A stretch of 64,000 nucleotides of DNA from assembly GCF_008189685.1 (NCBI RefSeq), contig NZ_CP043312.1, positions 496,001 through 560,000 of the forward strand. The letters run 5' to 3'. The DNA comes from Candidatus Sneabacter namystus (GTDB taxonomy: Bacteria; Pseudomonadota; Alphaproteobacteria; Rickettsiales; Rickettsiaceae). A program made the position numbers and the translations under genes. Below are positions 57,365 through 64,000 of the stretch, piece after piece (the first letter of the stretch is position 1; each line of letters opens with the position of its first letter). The notes under the pieces were generated by a model, which saw only the letters and a program-made list of their open reading frames with translations, was not told where the DNA came from and searched no databases.

Positions 57365-58144
57365 CTAAATCTTAATCGGAACACCCATAATGTTATAACC
57401 ACAGTCAACATAATGAATTTCACCTGTAACACCTCTAGATAAATCAGAGAATAAATAAACAGCAGAACCTGCAATATCTTCACCTGTTACATTACGACGC
57501 AAAGGAGAAGATTCTGAAACATGAGACAACATGCTTCTAAAACCTGATATAGCGCTAGCAGCTAAGGTTTTTATTGGACCAGCAGAGATAGCATTTACCC
57601 TTATACCTTTTTGACCTACCTCAGAAGCAATATAACGCACACCTGCCTCCAAAGCGGCCTTCGCAACTCCCATAACGTTATAAGATGGAACAACCTTAAC
57701 AGAGCCATAGTAAGTCATAGCAACGACACTACCACCATTATTGGAAACAACTTTCTCAAACCCTTTAACCAAGCTATTAAGTGAATACGAAGAAACAGAT
57801 AAAGACGTGTTAAATCCGGCTGGACTCGTATCTAGATATCGTCCTTTCAAATCTTCTCTATTAGCAAAGCCAACTGAATGCAATACAAAGTCTAAATCAC
57901 CAACATCCTTCTTAATTTTGTCAAACATATCAAATACAGCGCCTTCATCACTTAAGTCACACTCGTATAATGCTTTACATCCTATTTCTTCCGCTAAAGG
58001 ACCTACCCTCTTTTTTAAAACCTCCCCTTGATAAGAAAAAATACATTCTGCACCATACTCAGAAGCCATCTTTGCTACAGACCATGCTATAGACTGAGAA
58101 TTAGCTACTCCTGTAATTAAACCTTTCTTTCCTTTAAGTAACAT
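57365..58144 (-). CDS. fabI: Enoyl-ACP reductase FabI
   Basis: NADH-dependent reductase of the last step of each fatty-acid elongation round, 259 residues. The cofactor end is GLITGVANSQSIAWSVAK (8-25). The active site has the tyrosine and lysine of SYNVMGVAKAALEAG (Y-x6-K), and ISAGPIKTLAASAI follows, typical of FabI. It is divergent from fabZ, so both may share a control region at 58145-58298. Confidence 0.96.
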   Translation of the reverse strand: MLLKGKKGLITGVANSQSIAWSVAKMASEYGAECIFSYQGEVLKKRVGPLAEEIGCKALYECDLSDEGAVFDMFDKIKKDVGDLDFVLHSVGFANREDLKGRYLDTSPAGFNTSLSVSSYSLNSLVKGFEKVVSNNGGSVVAMTYYGSVKVVPSYNVMGVAKAALEAGVRYIASEVGQKGIRVNAISAGPIKTLAASAISGFRSMLSHVSESSPLRRNVTGEDIAGSAVYLFSDLSRGVTGEIHYVDCGYNIMGVPIKI

Positions 58145-58298
58145 CTATATTATCGTATAAACTTCATATGTCCGAACAAGACGGGAGTCTACAAGATACT
58201 TATATACTAGTCAACTTAACGAAAATCGCCTTGACTGCTACGCGCTGTAAAGCCACAATCTGAGCTGTATCCAAATACAATAAAATGTATATCCATTT

Positions 58299-58742
58299 AT
58301 GATGAAAATAGAAGATATAGTACAATTTGTGCCACATAGGTGGCCATTTTTACTAATAGATAAAGTAATAGAGGTTCAAGAAGGAAAGTATGCAAAAGGC
58401 ATAAAAAACGTCACATATAACGAACAATTTTTTGTAGGACACTTCCCTAATACTCCAGTAATGCCTGGAGTATTAATAATAGAAGCCATGGCGCAACTGT
58501 GTTGCGTATTAGCAAAAAAAACTCTAATAACACAAAATAAAATTATTTCCAACGAGGATGCTGTGTATTTAGTAGGATTAAATGACGTAAAATTCAAAAG
58601 GCAAGTAATACCAGGAGATGTAATAACGCTAGAGGCGCATCTATCTAAACAAAAAGGCATTTTGTGGAAATTTGATACAGTTGCTATGGTGAGCAATGAA
58701 AAAGCGGCAACGGCAACGATAAGCGCCGCAACAGCCTCTTAA
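58299..58742 (+). CDS. fabZ: 3-hydroxyacyl-ACP dehydratase FabZ
   Basis: Hot-dog-fold dehydratase of fatty-acid elongation, 147 residues. The catalytic His is in VPHRWPFLLIDKV at about 10-22. HFPNTPVMPGVLIIEAMAQL (near 49-68) holds the second active-site helix with the acidic residue. DVKFKRQVIPGDVI follows. It supplies the enoyl substrate for FabI encoded next door. It is four bases before priA. Confidence 0.96.
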   Translation: MMKIEDIVQFVPHRWPFLLIDKVIEVQEGKYAKGIKNVTYNEQFFVGHFPNTPVMPGVLIIEAMAQLCCVLAKKTLITQNKIISNEDAVYLVGLNDVKFKRQVIPGDVITLEAHLSKQKGILWKFDTVAMVSNEKAATATISAATAS

Positions 58743-58746
58743 AATA

Positions 58747-60702
58747 ATGAAAGTTGCAGAAATTGCAGTAGCAAGACACAACTTGGAGACACTCTCCTAC
58801 AGAGTGCCAGAACAATTGCAAATAAAGTCCGGAGATGTAGTAGTAGTTCCATTGCGCAATGCGCAAATTCCAGGAATAGTGCTATCAATTAATAATAAAA
58901 CACCTAAATATAAACTAAAAGATATATTACATTTCACCGGACATACGGTGTGTAATAATTATATAAATTTCCTAACAAAAGCTGCAAGATATTACTGCAC
59001 TAGCTTAGGAACAGCAATTAAAGCCGCTTTACCCCTTTGTGCAAAAGATATGATGGGAAACAATGAGCTTACATCATTCTCCAATGAAACAGCCCAAGAA
59101 AGTTTTACACTTTCTCATCAACAGATGCAAATTCTAGAAAATATACTAAACAAACTAGATAAAGATTGTGCAAAACCGATACTATTACACGGAGTAACAG
59201 GATCAGGAAAAACCTTGATATACGTAAAGTTAGCACAAAAAATTTTGCAACAAGGCAAACAAGTGTTAATACTAGTACCAGAAATAGCCCTTACGACACA
59301 AATGCTAACTCTTTGTACAAGTATTTTTCTCAATCAACTGCTTACTTGGCATTCCAACACTTCTGCAAAAAACAAACGGAACATATTACAAAAATTAATA
59401 TCAGGAAAAGCTTGTATAGTGATTGGTGCAAGAAGCGCTTTATTTTTACCTTATAGTAATTTGGGATTAATAGTTGTAGATGAAGAACATGACCAATCTT
59501 ATAAACAAAATAATTTATTTCTTTATAACGCAAGAGATATGGCAGTGTTAAGAGGTAAAATTTGTAACACGTCTGTCATTTTAGGTTCTGCCACACCTGC
59601 GTTAGAAACATATTTTAATTGCATACAGAAAAAATACCACTATGTGCATATAGCATCTCGCTTTAGAGCACAATTACCAAAAATAACTTTGATAGACACT
59701 AGCATGACAAAGTTAGGTCTGTGCACACATCTCATAGAGATAATGCGCAAAGAGCTCAATAACAACAATCAAGTAATGTTATTTCTAAATAGAAGAGGAT
59801 ATGCTTCTGTTGTCGTATGTGCCCAGTGCCGCACTGAACAAGAATGTAAATTTTGTAGTAATTGGCTTACATGGTACAAACAAACAAATCAGCTCAAGTG
59901 CAAATACTGCAATTATACAATCACACTTCCCATAAAATGTTTATCATGCAACTCTACTGACAACCAGGCTATTATAGGATACGGACAAGGAGTAGAAAAA
60001 GTAAAAGAAACAATCGATGATCTATTTCCTCATAATCCTTCTGTAATAATGAGCATGGATACAATGAATAACATAGAGGAAACAAAAACTACACTTGAAA
60101 AAATTCAAAATGGTGAATATCACATTGTGATCGGCACTCAAGTAATAAGCAAAGGATATAATTTTCCTAACTTGAGTATGGTAGTAGTAATTGACGCAGA
60201 TTTAGCAATGAAAGGAGGCGATGTAAGAGCATTAGAAAGAACTTTTCAAATGCTGCATCAAGTTAGCGGTAGAGCGGGACGATTACAAAAGCAGGGACAA
60301 GCTTATATTCAGACACGTTTTCCCCACAGTGAAGTGATGCAATTGATACAAAAAAATGACTTTAAGGGATTTATAAATCACGAAATTCAGCAAAGAAAAA
60401 TGGCTGGCATGCCTCCTTTCAGCAGAATCGCTAAAATATTACTGAGTGCAAAAAACGAAAATAAAGTATCTCAAATATCTCAAAGATTCGCATTACTTGC
60501 GCACAAAATGCCTCAGGTAAAAATATTAGGACCAGTAGAAGCAGAAATAACAAAAATTAAAAATATTTTTAGACAAAAAATATTACTAATTGCAGATAAA
60601 AACTTCGACTTACAACAATACATAAAATCGTGGCTACAAAATTGCAACATACCACCTAGCATAAAAATAAAAATTGATATAGACCCATACGATTTTGACT
60701 AA
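58747..60702 (+). CDS. priA: Primosomal protein N' (replication restart helicase)
   Basis: 3-prime to 5-prime helicase that reloads the replisome on stalled forks, 651 residues. Walker A is GVTGSGKT near 150, then LVPEIALTTQ and the DEAH-type box VVDEEHDQSYKQ. The zinc-binding region at about 358-400 has eight cysteines in paired C-x2-C arrangements. Motif V and VI are VIGTQVISKGYNFPNL and HQVSGRAGR. Length is a little below the 730 of E. coli because the N-terminal DNA-binding domain is short. Confidence 0.95.
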   Translation: MKVAEIAVARHNLETLSYRVPEQLQIKSGDVVVVPLRNAQIPGIVLSINNKTPKYKLKDILHFTGHTVCNNYINFLTKAARYYCTSLGTAIKAALPLCAKDMMGNNELTSFSNETAQESFTLSHQQMQILENILNKLDKDCAKPILLHGVTGSGKTLIYVKLAQKILQQGKQVLILVPEIALTTQMLTLCTSIFLNQLLTWHSNTSAKNKRNILQKLISGKACIVIGARSALFLPYSNLGLIVVDEEHDQSYKQNNLFLYNARDMAVLRGKICNTSVILGSATPALETYFNCIQKKYHYVHIASRFRAQLPKITLIDTSMTKLGLCTHLIEIMRKELNNNNQVMLFLNRRGYASVVVCAQCRTEQECKFCSNWLTWYKQTNQLKCKYCNYTITLPIKCLSCNSTDNQAIIGYGQGVEKVKETIDDLFPHNPSVIMSMDTMNNIEETKTTLEKIQNGEYHIVIGTQVISKGYNFPNLSMVVVIDADLAMKGGDVRALERTFQMLHQVSGRAGRLQKQGQAYIQTRFPHSEVMQLIQKNDFKGFINHEIQQRKMAGMPPFSRIAKILLSAKNENKVSQISQRFALLAHKMPQVKILGPVEAEITKIKNIFRQKILLIADKNFDLQQYIKSWLQNCNIPPSIKIKIDIDPYDFD

Positions 60703-60731
60703 ATAATCATACACAATCACATAAACAAATT

Positions 60732-61811
60732 TTACAGCCCTTGCAATAGCTTAGCTTGGTAATCTAGAACTAATGCCTCTAATATCTCACCAAGCATACC
60801 TTCATATACTATGGCGTTAATATTGTGACACGTAAGCTGAATTCTGTGATCTGTAACTCTGTTTTGAGGAAAATTATAAGTCCTTATCTTTTCCGATCTA
60901 TCGCCTGAACCGACTTGACTTTTTCTACTATCTGCACACTCCTTATCTCTTTTGTTTTTCTCCACTTCAAACACCCTAGATCTCAAAATTGTTAAAGCCT
61001 TAGCCTTATTTCTATGCTGAGATCTTTCATCTTGCTGTACCACACAAATACCTGTTGGAATATGCGTAATACGCACAGCCGAGTCAGTAGTATTGACATG
61101 CTGACCTCCGGCACCTGACGCTCTACAAGTCTCTAATTTAACGTCTTTATCATCTATTGTAACATCTAAATCCTCCATCTCTGGCAGCACGGCAACTGTC
61201 ACAGCGGAAGTATGAACCCTACCCTTTGACTCAGTAGCAGGAACTCTCTGGACTCTGTGAACGCCAGATTCAAACTTCAACTGAAAAAAAGCGTCTTTGC
61301 CCGTTATAAGAGCACACACCTCTTTACAACCACCAATATCTGTTTCATGCATGCTTAAAATTTCCACGTTCCAGCCTTTGAAAGCAGCATATTTTTGATA
61401 CATACCAAACAATTCTGTAGCAAACAAAGCTGCCTCATCCCCACCAGTACCAGATCGTATCTCCAAAATAGCATTTTTCTCATCCAACGAATCCTTAGGT
61501 AGAAGTTTTAATTTTATAGATTCTTCCAAAACAGTCATTCTTTGTGATAACGAAGTGATTTCAGATTGAGCATACTCCAATAGTTCCTTATCCGTTTCAC
61601 CTTTTAAAATCTCAGACACTTGCTCCACCTCTTTGTGTACAGAGAAGTATTCTTCTATCACTTTCACCAATTCCTGCAAACTTGCTATTTCTTTCGTCAC
61701 TTCTACATAATGAGAAGATCCTATGTCTTTGATAGACATAAGACTCTCATTTAGGCTACAATACTTGTCCCGCACTTGACCAATACGCGATAAAAACTTC
61801 TCTTTTTGCAT
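60732..61811 (-). CDS. prfA: Peptide chain release factor 1
   Basis: Recognises UAA and UAG. The 359-residue protein has the specificity motif PAT (HRVQRVPATESKGRVHTS, near 183-200) and the catalytic GGQ in GAGGQHVNTTDSAVRI near 230. No frameshift is present, as expected. RF2 is encoded at 28767-29880, so both stop-codon readers are in the window. prmC, often next to prfA, is absent here. Confidence 0.97.
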   Translation of the reverse strand: MQKEKFLSRIGQVRDKYCSLNESLMSIKDIGSSHYVEVTKEIASLQELVKVIEEYFSVHKEVEQVSEILKGETDKELLEYAQSEITSLSQRMTVLEESIKLKLLPKDSLDEKNAILEIRSGTGGDEAALFATELFGMYQKYAAFKGWNVEILSMHETDIGGCKEVCALITGKDAFFQLKFESGVHRVQRVPATESKGRVHTSAVTVAVLPEMEDLDVTIDDKDVKLETCRASGAGGQHVNTTDSAVRITHIPTGICVVQQDERSQHRNKAKALTILRSRVFEVEKNKRDKECADSRKSQVGSGDRSEKIRTYNFPQNRVTDHRIQLTCHNINAIVYEGMLGEILEALVLDYQAKLLQGL

Positions 61812-61979
61812 CGTGTTAAATATATATAATCTAGTTAATCAAAAATCTTCTAAAACCGTTTTTATACAACAATTGCTTTACTTGCTAGCATAATCAATAG
61901 CCCAAGAAAACTGGAAATAAAAATCATATACAAAAAATGTTTAAGTTACTAGATTACAAAAGAAAAATTAAGGTCTATT

Positions 61980-63797
61980 ATGACTATCACAATGCATGAA
62001 AAAACTGTTGATATGAGTAACTATAAAAACACATTTAGCGTCAAAATAGATAAAACTAGGGATCAACTTATCTCTTCTTTTGGAAAAGAAACGTTAAAAG
62101 CTAGATATTTATTAGAAGGTGAAGGTATTCAGGATCTATTTGCAAGAGTTGCTGGATATTACGCAGACGATCAAGAACATGCACAAAGGCTATATGAATA
62201 CATGAGTTTATTATTTTTTATGCCAGCAACTCCCATACTAAGTAATGGAGGAACAAATAGAGGGCTGCCTATATCATGCTTTTTAAACGAAGTAGCAGAT
62301 AGTCTAAAAGATATAGTCTCAACGTGGTGCGAAAATATATGGTTAGCATCTAAAGGTGGCGGGATAGGTACATATTGGGGTAATGTCAGATCTATTAATG
62401 AAATTGTAAGAGGTAATGGTAAAACCTCCGGTATTATTCCATTTATTAAAGTACAAGATGCAACAACATTAGCCATCTCACAAGGATCTTTAAGACGTGG
62501 TAGTGCAGCTGTATATTTACCAATATCTCACCCAGAAATAGAGGAATTTATAGATATGCGCAGACCAACAGGTGGAGATATAAACAGAAAGGCACTCAAT
62601 ATACATCATGGAGTAACTATACCAGACGCGTTCATGCATGCCGTCGAAGAAGATGATACTTGGGATTTAACCAGTCCTTACGATCAATCTGTAATATCTC
62701 AAGTAAGAGCGAGAGATTTATGGATCAGATTACTTTCTGCAAGAATTGAAACTGGAGAACCTTACCTTTTATTCATCGATAGAGTAAATAGCCTCATCCC
62801 TGAACATCATAAAAAATTAAAGCTTTCTATAAAAACTTCTAACCTGTGCAATGAAATTACCTTGCCAACAGGAATAGATCATCTGGGAAACAATAGAACT
62901 GCTGTATGCTGCCTTTCCTCACTCAATTTAGAAAAATTTGAAAAATGGAAAGATAACCCCGTCTTCATAATGGATATAATGAAATTTTTAGACAACGTAC
63001 TACAAGATTTTATAGAAAATGCCCCTGAAGAAATGAGTAATGCTAAATATTCTGCCATGAGAGAACGTAGCGTTGGCCTTGGAGTTATGGGTTTTGCGTC
63101 ATTCTTGCAAGGTAAAAATGTGCCAATAGAATCTGCTATGGCAAATGTGTGGAATCATAAAATATTCAAACACATACAAGAACATGCTAAATCGGCTTCT
63201 AAAGAATTAGCAAAAAAAAGGGGGGCTTGCCCTGATGCGGAAGAAGTAGGTATGCAAATCAGGTTTAGTAATATAATGGCCATAGCACCAACAGCTTCTA
63301 TATCAGTCATAGCAAATAACACTTCACCAGGCATAGATCCTTTTACAGCAAATAGTTTTACTCAAAAAACTTTAAGCGGTTCTTTTACTGTCAGAAACAA
63401 AAATTTAGAACGAGTACTACAAGAAAAAGACCTCAATAACGAGCATATATGGTCTTCTATAGCAGCACATGAAGGCTCTGTACAACATCTAAAGTGTCTG
63501 TCAGATCATGAAAAAGAAGTATTTAAAACCGCATTTGAAATAGATCAGAGATGGGTAATTAAGTTAGCTTCAGAAAGAGTGCCTTACATTTCGCAGTCTC
63601 AATCTCTTAATGTTTTCTTTCCAGGAAATACGCACAAACAATACTTGCATGATGTGCATTATCAGGCTTGGAAATCAGGCGTAAAAGGGATGTATTACTG
63701 TAGATCTACATCTATACAAAGAGCAGAAAAGATTACGTCTAACGTTACACAAAATGCTGAAGTCAGTATCGATAATGAATGCTTATCTTGCCAATAG
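61980..63797 (+). CDS. nrdA: Ribonucleotide reductase alpha subunit
   Basis: Large subunit of class I ribonucleotide reductase, which makes dNDPs from NDPs, 605 residues. Active-site residues are Cys in LPISCFL (near 100), the N-x-C-x-E triad in SNLCNEITLP, and the partner Cys in AVCCLSSLNL. The C-terminal redox pair is ECLSCQ. The N-terminal ATP-cone that senses dATP in the 760-residue E. coli enzyme is missing, so that form of activity control is probably absent. nrdB follows after 51 bases. Confidence 0.95.
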   Translation: MTITMHEKTVDMSNYKNTFSVKIDKTRDQLISSFGKETLKARYLLEGEGIQDLFARVAGYYADDQEHAQRLYEYMSLLFFMPATPILSNGGTNRGLPISCFLNEVADSLKDIVSTWCENIWLASKGGGIGTYWGNVRSINEIVRGNGKTSGIIPFIKVQDATTLAISQGSLRRGSAAVYLPISHPEIEEFIDMRRPTGGDINRKALNIHHGVTIPDAFMHAVEEDDTWDLTSPYDQSVISQVRARDLWIRLLSARIETGEPYLLFIDRVNSLIPEHHKKLKLSIKTSNLCNEITLPTGIDHLGNNRTAVCCLSSLNLEKFEKWKDNPVFIMDIMKFLDNVLQDFIENAPEEMSNAKYSAMRERSVGLGVMGFASFLQGKNVPIESAMANVWNHKIFKHIQEHAKSASKELAKKRGACPDAEEVGMQIRFSNIMAIAPTASISVIANNTSPGIDPFTANSFTQKTLSGSFTVRNKNLERVLQEKDLNNEHIWSSIAAHEGSVQHLKCLSDHEKEVFKTAFEIDQRWVIKLASERVPYISQSQSLNVFFPGNTHKQYLHDVHYQAWKSGVKGMYYCRSTSIQRAEKITSNVTQNAEVSIDNECLSCQ

Positions 63798-63848
63798 CTA
63801 TAAATACAAAACATGTCAGTCAAATCCAAATTAATTTTATATATATAA

Positions 63849-64000
63849 ATGAGTCTTTTAGAGGCGCGTAAAGCGTATAAACCTTTTGAATATCCGTGGG
63901 CATACGAGGCCTGGTATACTCAACAAAAAATTCATTGGCTACCAGAAGAAGTGCCAATGAGCGATGATGTAATAGACTGGAAATACCATCTTTCTAATAG
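63849..64000 (+). CDS. nrdB: Ribonucleotide reductase beta subunit, partial
   Basis: The window ends 50 codons into this gene. It begins at ATG 63849 with MSLLEARKAYKPFEYPWAYE, then HWLPEEVPMSDDVIDWK, the conserved N-terminal part of the class I small subunit that holds the radical cofactor. The metal ligands lie beyond the window edge. It pairs with nrdA directly upstream. Confidence 0.93.
   Translation, partial: MSLLEARKAYKPFEYPWAYEAWYTQQKIHWLPEEVPMSDDVIDWKYHLSN

Overview
The window is 64 kb of AT-rich, gene-dense bacterial chromosome. The gene content fits an obligate intracellular alphaproteobacterium of the order Rickettsiales, possibly a Midichloriaceae-like lineage. The evidence is a Tlc-type ATP/ADP translocase, a ProP-like MFS transporter, a stand-alone malic enzyme, short ProRS and MetRS forms, an NrdA without an N-terminal ATP cone, and no biosynthetic operons other than fatty-acid synthesis. 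No species can be named from sequence alone.

Layout. 1-7971: the S10-spc ribosomal protein operon from rplD to rplO, all on +, without rpmD and ending before secY. 8036-12410 (-): an orphan protein ending in a CaaX-like tetrapeptide, malic enzyme, an AEC-family carrier and a lytic transglycosylase-like protein. 12820-18844 (+): cvpA, a 27-bp tandem repeat, recA, then the fatty-acid genes fabG and acpP-fabF with a reverse-oriented Fic-like gene between them, and rsfS. 18851-25059: amino-acid permease, metG, tRNA-Glu, an orphan 125-aa gene with a strong terminator, an Hsp20 gene behind a heat-shock-type promoter, and hscA. 25220-29880 (+): a large TPR-like exported protein, ftsY, and prfB with a programmed frameshift. 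29903-37413 (-): tRNA-Arg, bamB, a YfgM-like protein, proS, holA, rpsO, truB, rbfA, lspA and a HAD phosphatase. 37580-43893 (+): gyrB, a small unknown gene, rpsL-rpsG-fusA. 44016-51559: an envelope protein, a membrane-domain-only ABC protein, a divergent complete ABC exporter, yraN, a PpiC/SurA-like chaperone and secA. 51569-57183: a coiled-coil exported protein, tlc behind a structured leader with a small ORF, mutL, a ProP-like carrier and tRNA-Ser. 57365-64000: fabI, fabZ, priA, prfA, nrdA and the start of nrdB.

Most genes are housekeeping: translation, fatty-acid synthesis (fabG, acpP, fabF, fabI, fabZ), envelope biogenesis (bamB, the SurA-like protein, lspA, secA, ftsY), DNA metabolism (recA, gyrB, mutL, priA, holA, nrdAB) and host-metabolite import (tlc, permease, MFS, AEC).

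The accessory signals are concentrated at a few breaks in otherwise conserved gene order. They are the possible prenylated effector after rplO, the Fic protein without its catalytic histidine inside the fab cluster, the 27-bp repeats before recA, and the leader of tlc, which can form two mutually exclusive helices. No CRISPR array, intact insertion sequence, prophage or complete novel multi-gene system was seen.
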